DNA of 32,262 bases, taken from positions 1 through 32,262 of the forward strand of contig VGZY01000027.1 of the NCBI GenBank assembly GCA_016872355.1, given 5' to 3'. Under the pieces are notes generated by a model that was given only the letters and a program-made list of their open reading frames with translations, searched no databases and was not told where the DNA came from. This DNA comes from SAR202 cluster bacterium (lineage in GTDB: Bacteria > Chloroflexota > Dehalococcoidia > Lucifugimonadales > VGZY01). How positions within the stretch are numbered: position 1 is the first letter of the stretch; each line of letters opens with the position of its first letter. Both the position numbers and the translations under genes were made by a program. Positions 1 to 7,562 of this stretch are shown piece after piece.

Positions 1-132
1 GATATCTGACACCAGCTTTCCCATCTTTTCCCAGTCCACAACTTGGGCTATCCTCTCCAATCGCTCGTTACGCCCAACCTGCTCGGGAAGGAACGCTTCG
101 ATCATGGACGGGTTTCCCATATTGCGGCGCAT
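1..132 (-). CDS. IS5-family transposase, N-terminal part (runs off left edge)
   Basis: This is an open frame of 44 codons from ATG at 132 down to base 1 with no stop. It has a GGAG ribosome-binding site about 9 bases before the ATG. The product contains FLPEQVGRNERLERI followed by VVDWEKMGKLVSDI. In IS5-group transposases the same layout (a short leader, an N-E-R-L stretch, then a V-D-W patch) opens the N-terminal domain that precedes the DDE catalytic core. The catalytic part lies outside the window, so I cannot say whether the element is intact. I could not define its inverted repeat between 133 and 247. Confidence 0.72.
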   Translation of the reverse strand, partial: MRRNMGNPSMIEAFLPEQVGRNERLERIAQVVDWEKMGKLVSDI

Positions 133-198
133 GGCTCACTCCATTTTGCTATATCTTCCTCGCACAGGTATGATTATCGCCTCTACCTCGGGTTATGC

Positions 199-239
199 AA
201 AGGTCTCCTCGGGGAGAGGAGGAATCAAACAGCCCCCTG
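199..239. repeat. Solo partial copy of the 30.3-30.9 kb repeat arm
   Basis: The stretch CTCGGGGAGAGGAGGAA is identical to part of the right-hand arm flanking the DUF559 gene (30792-30856). It is preceded by AAAGG and followed by CCCCCT at nearly the same spacing as in that arm. It contains the small palindrome TCTCC/GGAGA. It lies in the gap between the IS5-like gene and the prepilin gene, with no endonuclease gene beside it. Confidence 0.5.
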
Positions 240-247
240 GGGCGCGC

Positions 248-1015
248 CTACGGGAAGACGCCCTTGTAGCCGGTGCTGTCCGGCTTGGGATAGAAGTAGT
301 ACAGGCTCTTTACCTGGCCGTTGCTGTCCACGTACCAGCTGTAGCTGCCGGTGGCAGTGGCGTTGTTGTCGGGGGATGCCGACTTGGGCACTGACTCCAG
401 GAAGCCGGCTCGCACCAGCTCATCAAAGTCGATGAAGTAGTCGCGGCTGTCGATCAGGTACTGGGTGCCGTTATGAACGACCGTATTCGTTTCCCAGTGG
501 TCTTCCCTTGCCAGGCTGGTCTGGACGCTGGGGTCTTTATACCAGAGGTCTTCTGGCCTCCGCGTCGACCGCTCTCCGTCGCCATTCACGTCAACCCACT
601 TGGGGCTGCCGCCCTCTGTGCCTCCGTTGGGGTTGCTGTCGGGTATGCCGAGCCTGGTAGTGTATGGTGTTCCGGCGCTGGCCGAAGCGAGCGGCTGGTA
701 CTTCCTCGTGGGGTCCGGGGTGCCTGTGGGGGTGGCGACGGGGGTGCCCACGGGCGCGGCGACGGGGCCGTGCTTCTTGCCGAGTGTGGGGTACTGGCGC
801 TTGCCGTCCAGCCGCTGGTTGGAGGGGCTGGTGTTGTAGGCGTCCACAGCCACCTGCAGCCTCAGGAGCTCTGCCTCTTAGGCGCGCTCTTTCGAAATGC
901 CGAGCTGGCTGGATATGACCGGCACTGCGATTGCCGCCAGGATGCCGAGGATTGCGATGACGACCACCAGCTCGATAAGTGTGAAGCCGTGTTGTGTTGA
1001 AGCGGTGTGCTTCAT
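248..1015 (-). pseudogene. Type IV prepilin / pseudopilin with internal TAA stop
   Basis: The ATG at 1015 opens a classic class III prepilin leader: a short basic peptide, then the cleavage site G10|F11 and the methylated-helix motif FTLIELVVVIAILG. A TAA at 880-878 (codon 46) interrupts the frame. The same frame then continues without shift through EAELLRLQVAVDAYN to the stop at 248, giving 255 residues if the stop is ignored. The C-terminal part has a Pro/Thr-rich linker (about residues 80-105), a calcium-loop-like DVNGDGE and an aromatic, Asp-rich globular end. The block 853-248 is open from a GTG but has no leader, so alone it would not be an exported pilin. It is last in the pilC-N-O-D order, and its leader is the substrate type for the adjacent peptidase. 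A nonsense mutation or a base error is likelier than recoding. Confidence 0.8.
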
Positions 1016-1122
1016 AGCCGTATGAGTCCGTTTCTAGTCATTGGCAGAGCATGCCTGCCGCGATACATTGTGCGCCATATCGTGCATGCGGGCAAGGCTT
1101 ATGGAGGCTTCAACAGACACAC

Positions 1123-1923
1123 TCAATAGCCTATCGTCAGGTCCAGGTACGCCTGGACGAGGTCGGGGCCGATCAGGAGCGCCACAATGCCGCCCATGGA
1201 GAGGAACGGCCCAAAGGGGATGGCGTCCTTTCGTCCCTTCCTCCGCGTGAGGATCAGCGCAACCGCTACGGAACCACCGGCGATGACGGCCACCCAGAGT
1301 CCCAGGAGCACGGCAGGGAAGCCCACCATCAGACCGATAATCCCGGCGAGCTTTACGTCGCCGCCGCCCATGCCGGCGGGGTAGATAATGGCCATGGCCA
1401 TAAACAGCGCAAACGCGCCGAATCCTGCCGCCAGGGAACTTGCGACGGAACCGCCGGCGCCTTCCCACAGGAGGAACGGTCGCTCGAAACCGAGGGATGG
1501 CCACAGGGGCGACATCGCCAGCAGCACCACCCCCGCAGGCAGCACGATCTTGTTGAGGATGAGCCTGTGCTCCAGGTCGATGATCGCCACGACCACCAGG
1601 ACGGCGACGCACGAGGCGATGACCGAGAACTGGACGCCGAAACCGTACAGGAAAAATACGGCGGCGAAAAGGATGCCGGTGATCACCTCCACCCAGAAGA
1701 CGCGGACCGGTATGCGCGCGCCGCACTGCCTGCACTTGCCGCGCAGGGCGATGTAGTTGGCGACGGGTATCAGCTCGCTGTTGGGTATCAGCCTCTTGCA
1801 GCCGGGGCAATGCGAGCGGGGGCGAAGGAGGGACTGCCCGGCGGGCACCCTGTCCGCCACAACGTTCAGAAAGCTCCCCACACTCGCTCCCAGCGCAAAT
1901 ACGATAAGCGCAACTAATGGCAC
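1123..1923 (-). CDS. pilD: Prepilin peptidase / N-methyltransferase (A24 family)
   Basis: This polytopic membrane aspartyl protease cuts prepilin leaders and methylates the new N-terminus. Visible features are an N-terminal helix with GASVGSFLNVVADR, two zinc-type pairs (CPGC and CRQC, about residues 40-70), the first catalytic Asp in IIDLEHRLI and the second in GMGGGDVKLAG. The remainder is hydrophobic helices. The length of 266 aa is normal for the family. I chose GTG at 1923 because it overlaps the pilO stop (TAGTG) and has GGGGAG 8 bases upstream; a longer frame would run into pilO. It lies directly upstream of its probable substrate, the prepilin gene at 1015. Confidence 0.93.
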   Translation of the reverse strand: MPLVALIVFALGASVGSFLNVVADRVPAGQSLLRPRSHCPGCKRLIPNSELIPVANYIALRGKCRQCGARIPVRVFWVEVITGILFAAVFFLYGFGVQFSVIASCVAVLVVVAIIDLEHRLILNKIVLPAGVVLLAMSPLWPSLGFERPFLLWEGAGGSVASSLAAGFGAFALFMAMAIIYPAGMGGGDVKLAGIIGLMVGFPAVLLGLWVAVIAGGSVAVALILTRRKGRKDAIPFGPFLSMGGIVALLIGPDLVQAYLDLTIGY

Positions 1924-2504
1924 TAGCTTTGCTCCCCGTACGCCACCTTGAGCACCAGCTCCAGCATCCACCCGCCGGACTCCTCGGCTGTCAGCCTTAC
2001 ACGCTCCACCAGGCCCGTCGGCGTCTGGGCGGCGATATCCAGCAGCCCGGACAGCTCCGCCGCGTCCCCTGTGGCAACGAGCGTGTAGCTGACGGCGGGC
2101 AGGCTGTGCTCGCCCACAACGGCGGTGGCCTGGGACGTCTCGTACTCATTCAGGGTGACGCTCCGGGATGACGCATAGGAAATGAGCCTCGCCCCAACGG
2201 CATTCGCGTCCTGGCGGCTCGCCTTCCCGGGCAGGAGCGCCCCCCGGCCCGCGGATTCCGCCTCGGCTTGCCTGGCCGCCAGCTCGGCCTGCTTCGCGGC
2301 CAAAGCGGCGCTCGCCGCGTCCTTCTCCGGCGCAATCGCCTCCAGGTCAGACTCGTAGACATCGCGCATCTGGAGCACACGCGCCCGCTCCGCCCGGGCG
2401 TCCGCGCGCTCCATGAACGGGTAGCCGACCGCCAGAGCGCCGAGCGCGGCGGCAATGGCAAGGAGAATGTAGATCCGAGGGGTATTCGCGAGGCGCTCAG
2501 TCAT
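1923..2504 (-). CDS. pilO: PilO-like inner-membrane pilus assembly protein
   Basis: The 193-aa product has one transmembrane helix near residues 11-30, a long Ala/Glu/Gln-rich coiled coil (about 35-85) and a small alpha/beta C-terminal domain ending near VLKVAYGEQS. This is the PilO/GspM-type layout. The ATG overlaps the pilN stop (ATGA) and its own stop overlaps the peptidase GTG, so the genes are translationally coupled. PilO normally pairs with PilN to link the cytoplasmic motor ring to the envelope. Sequence identity in this family is low, so the call rests on architecture and gene order. Confidence 0.75.
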   Translation of the reverse strand: MTERLANTPRIYILLAIAAALGALAVGYPFMERADARAERARVLQMRDVYESDLEAIAPEKDAASAALAAKQAELAARQAEAESAGRGALLPGKASRQDANAVGARLISYASSRSVTLNEYETSQATAVVGEHSLPAVSYTLVATGDAAELSGLLDIAAQTPTGLVERVRLTAEESGGWMLELVLKVAYGEQS

Positions 2505-3147
2505 TTCGACGCCTCCTTCACCGCCAGCCGCGCCGCGAAGCGGAGCCCGGGACCGTCGGCCTCCCAGTGGAGGGTCGTCAGGTCGAGGGGGCTCCCGGCG
2601 GCGGCGACGTGCGACTGGAAGCGGCCCATCGCGGCAACGCCGGTGGCGGCGCCCGAAACGTCGAGCGCCCTATCCTGCCCGGCGGAGATGGACTCGAACC
2701 GGAGGTCCGGGCCCTCAGCGGCCAGCACGGCTTCGATAGCGCCCCCCCCCAGTCCGTGCGTCCCGCTGCTATGGCGTCCGCGGCGGCGCGCGCGCTCTCC
2801 CCCTCCGCCGCCAGTCCGGCGATCCGGCCGTCCATGTCGCGGAGGGCGGATTGCGCCTCGGCAATGGCGTACTGCTCGTCCGAAAGCAGCGCGCGTAGCT
2901 GGTCGGCCTCGCGCTGCGCGGCAGCCTGCAGCTCGCGGTTGTTGCCTATTCCATCGTTCAGGAAGAGCGCGGCCAGGAGCTCCACGACCAGGAGCGCGCC
3001 AAGAGCTAGCGCTGCGACCGAGACCTTCCGCTCGCGCTTCTCGTGAAGAAGGTCAATAAAGGGGACGCGCCGCCAATCGGACTCTTCCCCGTCCGGGCGC
3101 TCCCCGCCGGAGAGCCATGGTATTCGCATTCCAAGGAAAGTATTCAA
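2501..3147 (-). CDS. pilN: PilN-like pilus assembly protein, frameshifted at a G9 tract
   Basis: Residues 1-40 are cytoplasmic and contain VPFIDLLHEKRERKV, followed by one transmembrane helix (ALALGALLVVELLAALF) and a coiled coil. The frame then reaches nine G (plus-strand C at 2742-2750) and continues into a poor Pro/Ser/Arg tail that stops at 2578. Adding one G restores a frame running through AIEAVLAAEGPDLRFESIS to the stop at 2501, a normal PilN periplasmic domain, for 215 aa in total. That second frame ends in ATGA overlap with pilO, which supports it as the true C-terminus. The start is either TTG at 3147, overlapping the pilC stop, or ATG at 3129; neither has a strong ribosome-binding site. 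Error, slippage or phase variation are all possible. Confidence 0.75.
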
Positions 3148-4412
3148 TGCACGGTGCCCAGTGTTGTATAGATGCCCGAAATCACCGCAACCGCAACGAA
3201 GCCGACGAGGCCGGCGATCATCCTGATGATCGCCGGCTGGATAAGCTCCATTGCGCTGCCGACTGCGAGCTCTGTGACGTCTTCGTAGTATTCTGCCAGC
3301 CCGTTGAGAGTCTCAACAAGGCTACCGCGGATCTCTCCCATGACAATTGCCTGCTCAAGGAGGGCCGGAAACCCATTCCGCTCGCTAAACGCCTCGCCAA
3401 GCCGCATGCCCTCAACCGCCATCTGGTTCGAGCGCGCGATGCGGTCCCGGATGACAGTGTTTCCCATGCCCTCCTGCGCGAGCTTCAGCGCCTCTATGGG
3501 CGAGACGCCCGCCCTGAGCAGCGTAGACATGTTGGTGGAGAAGGTGAACATGCTGCTTGCCGTGAGGATCTTCCCTACCACGGGCAAGCGCAGCAGGAAG
3601 CCGTCTCGGAGCCGCTTGCCGCGGTGCGTTCGTTGGGCTATCAGGCCGGCTGCCACCAGGGTAGCCGCCGCCGCGCCGGCCCGGAATGCGTACTGCTGGA
3701 GCCAGTCTGAGACGGCGATCATCACCCGCGTGGCCACCGGAAGCTGCCCGCCGAACTCGCGGAGGAGGTCCGTCAGTGTCGGCAGGGAGTAGGTGACGAG
3801 GACGGTTGCCGCCACCAGCGCCACGGCCAGGCTGATCGCCGGGTAGGTCAGCGCCTTGCGTACCCTGTCCGTCACAGCCTTGCGCCGCCTGAGGTTCTGC
3901 GTGAGCTGCTCAAGCGCGAAGGCGACTCCGCCGGTCGCCTCCCCCACGCGCAGCATCCGCAGGTAGAACTCGGGGAATACGGTTGTGTGGCGCGCAAAGG
4001 CCTCGTGAACGCGCGCGCCGCCCTCTATATCTGCAATTATCTCCGTCAGCGCCTGCTTCAGCCCCAGGTTGCGCGCCTGGTCGCGCTGGGCGGCCAGGCC
4101 GCGGCGGAGGGGAATGCCGGAGTTCAGGAGCGCGGCGAGCTGGCGGGTGAAGTCGATAATGTCCTGGGGGCGGGGGCTGAAAAGGCTGGGCGCAAGCCGC
4201 ACCAGAGAGAAGCCGCCCGTGCTGACCGGCCGTAGCCGGTACGGGATGAGGTCGTCTTTTTCGAGAATAGCGTAGGCCTCGTCTTCTGACTCCGTCCGGA
4301 GGACTCCCCTCACCTTCCGACCCTGCCTTGTAAAGGCCTCGTACCTGATTTCCGTTGCTACACCTTCAGCTTGTAGAACGCGATAGCCGTCCCGCCCATC
4401 AGCTTGGCCCAC
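3144..4412 (-). CDS. pilC: PilC/GspF-type inner-membrane platform protein
   Basis: This is the polytopic platform protein of type IV pilus and type II secretion machines. An N-terminal cytoplasmic piece (YEAFTRQGRKVRGVL) is followed by two T2SSF repeats, the first near residues 85-215 (DIIDFTRQLAALLNSGIPL) and the second near 285-410 (FTFSTNMSTLLRAGVSPIEA). Three strong hydrophobic helices can be seen. The start is uncertain. GTG at 4412 gives 422 aa but overlaps the lactonase gene by 55 bases and adds an unconserved 18-residue leader. Family members normally begin a few residues before YEAF, where no ATG, GTG or TTG exists in frame. No pilB or pilT ATPase gene is next to it, which is unusual. 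Confidence 0.88.
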   Translation of the reverse strand: MGQADGRDGYRVLQAEGVATEIRYEAFTRQGRKVRGVLRTESEDEAYAILEKDDLIPYRLRPVSTGGFSLVRLAPSLFSPRPQDIIDFTRQLAALLNSGIPLRRGLAAQRDQARNLGLKQALTEIIADIEGGARVHEAFARHTTVFPEFYLRMLRVGEATGGVAFALEQLTQNLRRRKAVTDRVRKALTYPAISLAVALVAATVLVTYSLPTLTDLLREFGGQLPVATRVMIAVSDWLQQYAFRAGAAAATLVAAGLIAQRTHRGKRLRDGFLLRLPVVGKILTASSMFTFSTNMSTLLRAGVSPIEALKLAQEGMGNTVIRDRIARSNQMAVEGMRLGEAFSERNGFPALLEQAIVMGEIRGSLVETLNGLAEYYEDVTELAVGSAMELIQPAIIRMIAGLVGFVAVAVISGIYTTLGTVH

Positions 4413-5221
4413 TCTTCGTACGTACAGTCGCCGATCGCCTCAACAGCGGCGACGCGCGCCTTGTCGTAGTCGGAAGCCAGGAGCACCACGGGCCAGTCGC
4501 TGCCCCACATGAGCCTGTCGTAACCGAAGAGCTTGACCACGTGCTCAACGTACGGTCGCAGGTTCGCGGTCTTCCACTTCTTGTGATCGGCCTCGGTCAC
4601 CATTCCGGAGATTTTGCAGTACACATTCGGCAGTGCGGCCACCTTCGCGATCTCCGACGCCCACGGCTCAAGTTCGCCCTTCGCGATCGGAGGTTTGGCG
4701 ATGTGGTCCACGACCATCCGCAGGCCGGGCGCCTGGTCTGCGACCTTCTTGACGTGCTTCAGGTGCTGCGTGCGCACGAGGAGATCGTACGCCAGGCCGC
4801 GCTCAGCCACGGCCTTGAGGCCGCGGATGACCTCCGGCCTGGTGATCCACGCATCGTCCGTCTCATCGTGGACGGGGTGACGGATACCCACCAGCTTCGG
4901 GTACTTCTTCAGCTCGTCCAGCGTTTTGCCCACATCCGGCTTCGCAAGGTCTACCCACGTCACGACGCCGGCGACGAAGTCGTTCGCCTTCGCGATGTCC
5001 AGCATGTAGCGCGCCTCGTCGACCGACTTGTGAGCCTGCACGAGGACGGTCTTGCTGACAAGGTTGCCCTTGAGCACGTGCTCAAGGTCCTTAGGCGCGT
5101 AGGTGCGGCGCAAGACGCCGTCCGCAGGCATCCACGGATAGCTGAACTTCGCAATGTCCCAGAAGTGCTGGTGGCTGTCTACGACGGGAAATACATCCGG
5201 CTCACGGGACTGGGCGCACAT
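4358..5221 (-). CDS. Amidohydrolase-2 family sugar lactonase (L-fucono/L-rhamnono-lactonase type)
   Basis: A metal-dependent TIM-barrel hydrolase of the COG3618 lactonase group, 287 aa. The N-terminal metal motif is VDSHQHFWD, followed by YPWM as in many deoxysugar lactonases. Later ligands are GIRHPVHDE, the His in VVDHIAKPP and the Asp in MWGSDWPV. The expected role is opening the 1,4- or 1,5-lactone of an oxidised deoxysugar to the aldonate. The gene follows the mutarotase (12-base gap) and the aldo/keto reductase, which would supply the correct anomer and the lactone. Exact sugar specificity cannot be read from sequence. The end overlaps the longest pilC frame. Confidence 0.85.
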   Translation of the reverse strand: MCAQSREPDVFPVVDSHQHFWDIAKFSYPWMPADGVLRRTYAPKDLEHVLKGNLVSKTVLVQAHKSVDEARYMLDIAKANDFVAGVVTWVDLAKPDVGKTLDELKKYPKLVGIRHPVHDETDDAWITRPEVIRGLKAVAERGLAYDLLVRTQHLKHVKKVADQAPGLRMVVDHIAKPPIAKGELEPWASEIAKVAALPNVYCKISGMVTEADHKKWKTANLRPYVEHVVKLFGYDRLMWGSDWPVVLLASDYDKARVAAVEAIGDCTYEEWAKLMGGTAIAFYKLKV

Positions 5222-5233
5222 CAGGGTCCTCCG

Positions 5234-5569
5234 TTAACTCTTCAAGTCGTATACCTGGCGCATTGATGCCCACCACTCGCCCGGCCCAGCCTCGGGTACC
5301 TTCTCCTGAAAGGTGCGCATCAGCGCGTCCCACTCCTGGGCGCGCTTGCTGTTCATGTACCTCTGGAAGTCACGTAAAGGCTCGAAAGAGTCCACCGCTT
5401 CCATATACATAAACAGCCTCCTGCCAAGGAGGTATATCTTCATACTTGTCACGCCCACGCTCTTCAACCCCGCCTCAACCTCCGGCCACACCGCGGCGTG
5501 GTAACGGACGTACTCATCTATAACAACGGGATCGTCCCGCAGGTTGAGGGTGAGGGCGTAGGACTTCAT
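5234..5569 (-). CDS. L-rhamnose/L-fucose mutarotase family protein
   Basis: A small ferredoxin-like protein of 111 aa, the usual RhaM length. It has the early Asp/Glu-rich strand, the catalytic-type His in YVRYHAAVWPEV, the Tyr/Phe strand MKIYLLGRRLFMYME and the C-terminal WW pair in GEWWASM. It interconverts alpha and beta anomers of a 6-deoxy sugar. The ATG overlaps the stop of the aldo/keto reductase (ATGA), so the two are coupled. Rhamnose and fucose mutarotases of this fold are hard to tell apart by eye. Confidence 0.88.
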   Translation of the reverse strand: MKSYALTLNLRDDPVVIDEYVRYHAAVWPEVEAGLKSVGVTSMKIYLLGRRLFMYMEAVDSFEPLRDFQRYMNSKRAQEWDALMRTFQEKVPEAGPGEWWASMRQVYDLKS

Positions 5570-6558
5570 ACCGTCTCCCCAGGCACCGGCGCGTGCTTTG
5601 GTATCAGGCCGGCTTCGATTAGCTCTCGCCAGAGCGTGCCGGGGATTGGGAAGTTCGCCATGTTGACGTTGTCTTCAAGCTCCGCTACCGACCGCGGGCC
5701 AGGAATCACCGCCGCAACGGCGGGGTGCGCCAAACAGAACTGCAGCGCGGCAGCCTTCATTGGCACCTGGTGGCGCTCGCACACCGCCTTGATCCTGCGC
5801 GCCTGCGCCACCACCTCCGGCGGCGCGGCCTCGTAATTGTACCGCACGGTCGTGGAGAGGTTGGACGCCAGGATGCCGCTGTTGTAAGGGCCGCCGATGA
5901 TCACGCTGACGTTCCGCTCCCGGCACAGCGGCATGAGCTCGGCCAGTGCGGACTGGTCCAGGAGCGTGTAGCGACCCGCCAGGAGGAAGCAGTCGAAGTC
6001 CCCCTCCTTCGCGAAGCGGGCGAGCATCTGCCACTGGTTCATCCCGACGCCGATTGCCTTGACCACTCCCCTTGAGCGGAGGTCCGCCAGCGCCGGGTAC
6101 GCCTCCTTTATCGCCTGCTCCCAGTGGTTATCGGGGTCGTGTATGAGGGCGATATCGATCCGGTCCAGCCGTAACCTTCTCAGGCTATCCTCTACGGACC
6201 TCAGAATGCCGTCCCTGCTGTAATCGAAGTAGACGTCGAACATCGGCGCGTTCTTGAAGAGCCCGGCGTTAGGCCGTGAGGACGGCCGAAGCAGCCTGCC
6301 GACCTTTGTCGAAAGCACATAGCTGTTTCTCGGGACCCCGGCGAGTGCGTCTCCAAAATACCCCTCGCTCTTGCCGTGCCCGTACAGAGGCGCAGTGTCC
6401 ATGAAGTTGATGCCGAGCTCCAGCGCGCGCCGGATTGTCCGGAACGCCTGCGCCTGCGACACATCGTTGTAGAGGCCGCCCAGCGGCGCGCCGCCTATTC
6501 CCAGCGGGGTCACCTTAAGGCCGGTCTTGCCAATCTCGCGCATCTCCATCGGCTTCAT
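5566..6558 (-). CDS. Aldo/keto reductase, probable sugar 1-dehydrogenase
   Basis: NAD(P)-dependent (beta/alpha)8 oxidoreductase, 330 aa. The catalytic tetrad is visible: Asp in INFMDTAPLYG, Tyr in the same motif, Lys in LSTKVGRLL and His in ALIHDPD. The C-terminal cofactor-binding patch is VIPGPRSVAELEDN. The subgroup resembles L-fucose / D-threo-aldose 1-dehydrogenases, which oxidise the anomeric carbon to a lactone and so fit the lactonase downstream. I use ATG at 6558. A GTG at 6594 gives 12 more residues but has no ribosome-binding site, and ATGs at 6549 and 6543 are also possible. It is the first gene of the minus-strand run. Confidence 0.86.
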   Translation of the reverse strand: MKPMEMREIGKTGLKVTPLGIGGAPLGGLYNDVSQAQAFRTIRRALELGINFMDTAPLYGHGKSEGYFGDALAGVPRNSYVLSTKVGRLLRPSSRPNAGLFKNAPMFDVYFDYSRDGILRSVEDSLRRLRLDRIDIALIHDPDNHWEQAIKEAYPALADLRSRGVVKAIGVGMNQWQMLARFAKEGDFDCFLLAGRYTLLDQSALAELMPLCRERNVSVIIGGPYNSGILASNLSTTVRYNYEAAPPEVVAQARRIKAVCERHQVPMKAAALQFCLAHPAVAAVIPGPRSVAELEDNVNMANFPIPGTLWRELIEAGLIPKHAPVPGETV

Positions 6559-6682
6559 GTGCTTACTGCACCTGCTCGTGGAAGTATGGGTCACGGGGAA
6601 GTGTAAGTTCGGGCTACCGCCCTGTCAACGCGGTCGCCGCGCCGTACCCCGGACGGCTTGCTGTGGTATGTTACAGCCACTC

Positions 6683-6691
6683 TGGTATAAT
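6683..6691 (+). promoter_or_regulatory. Extended -10 promoter candidate upstream of the ECF sigma gene
   Basis: TGGTATAAT is a perfect extended -10 (TGnTATAAT) in the divergent gap between the aldo/keto reductase and the sigma gene. No good -35 sits 16-18 bases upstream, as expected for extended -10 promoters. The leader would be about 150 nt. It holds a small hairpin (GCTGCC 6743-6748 with GGCAGC 6761-6766) and a second short one (GCCC/GGGC). Confidence 0.45.
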
Positions 6692-6848
6692 TGGCGCAGA
6701 GCTACTCCTTTTACGTCAACGTCCGCATCCACTATTGCTGAAGCTGCCAGGCAACCCGCCGGCAGCAGCACTTAACGCCCAACACCGGGCCTTTCGATAA
6801 TCGTAAACGTCCAACCGGCCATTCGTTCAGACTGAGACGGATTTCAAC

Positions 6849-7562
6849 ATGGACGGGGAATTCTCCACCGGCAAGCGAAATCTGAATCCGGGCATCCATA
6901 CGTATATACCTGTAGAGGCGGGGCAGAATCGTGCCGCCCGCAAGCTTGGCAAGTCTGGCTCAATGAAGAAAGAGGACCTTGAAAAGCTTGCGGATGACGA
7001 GCTGCTGGACCTGATTATCCAGCGGCGCCGTGAGGCGCTGGAAGCCCTTTACGACAGGTTCGGGAACGCCGTCTTTTCCCTGGCCGTCCATATACTGCGG
7101 GACGTGGGCGCTGCCGAAGAGGTAACGCAGGACACGTTCTTCAACGTATGGAGACGGGCGCCGAGCTACGATTCGGCACGGGGCAAGGTGAGCGCGTGGC
7201 TGTTCTCCATCGGCCACCACCGCATCATCGACGAGCTTAGAAGGCGAAAGCGGCGTGACCAGAGCGAGGTCTCACAGGACGTGGAGGTCCTGCACCGGGC
7301 TGCGGACGATTCTTCAGACCCCGCACTCTATCTGGCGCTGCAGATGCAGCGCAGCCAGATCCACATGGCGCTCGCTGAGCTGCGGCCGGAGCAGCGCGAG
7401 GCTGTGATGCTGGCCTACTACGGCGGCCTCACGCACACGGAGATAGCCGCCCGGCTGCAACAGCCGCTGGGCACCGTGAAAACGCGCATGCGGCTGGCGC
7501 TGAAGCGATTGCGGGAACTCATGGGCAATGAAGCCCGGGAGATAGTTGAGGATGGACTGTAA
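6849..7562 (+). CDS. ECF-type RNA polymerase sigma factor
   Basis: Sigma-70 family factor with region 2 (ALYDRFGNAVFSLAVHIL, then AEEVTQDTFFNVWRRA, about residues 65-115) and region 4 (LRPEQREAVMLAYYGGLTH, then GTVKTRMRLALKRLRE, about 175-225). Regions 1 and 3 are missing, which defines the ECF group. The ATG at 6849 gives 237 aa with an unconserved 38-residue leader. ATG at 6963 (MKKEDLEKLADDELLDL) would give a more typical 199 aa, and neither has a strong ribosome-binding site. The end overlaps the anti-sigma gene by 11 bases. The pairing resembles SigK/RskA: the membrane anti-sigma factor should hold this factor until released by a signal. Confidence 0.92.
   Translation: MDGEFSTGKRNLNPGIHTYIPVEAGQNRAARKLGKSGSMKKEDLEKLADDELLDLIIQRRREALEALYDRFGNAVFSLAVHILRDVGAAEEVTQDTFFNVWRRAPSYDSARGKVSAWLFSIGHHRIIDELRRRKRRDQSEVSQDVEVLHRAADDSSDPALYLALQMQRSQIHMALAELRPEQREAVMLAYYGGLTHTEIAARLQQPLGTVKTRMRLALKRLRELMGNEAREIVEDGL

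Noticed and set aside
878-880. TAA reassigned to a sense codon, because both the pilin and res have in-frame TAA
   Set aside because: TAA ends other genes here normally, for example the sigma factor at 7560-7562 and padR at 13801-13799, so the code is standard.
1034-1810. Minus-strand frame of 258 codons overlapping the prepilin peptidase
   Set aside because: It is a shifted frame of the peptidase gene, Arg/His/Gly-rich, without the CxxC or Asp motifs.
4355-5266. Plus-strand frame of 303 codons opposite the lactonase
   Set aside because: Lactonase metal motifs are on the other strand; this frame has only high-GC shadow features.
6743-6766. Sigma-gene leader hairpin with AGGCAACCC loop as a riboswitch
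   Set aside because: GGCAACC alone recalls SAM-type elements, but no further conserved stems or junctions are present.
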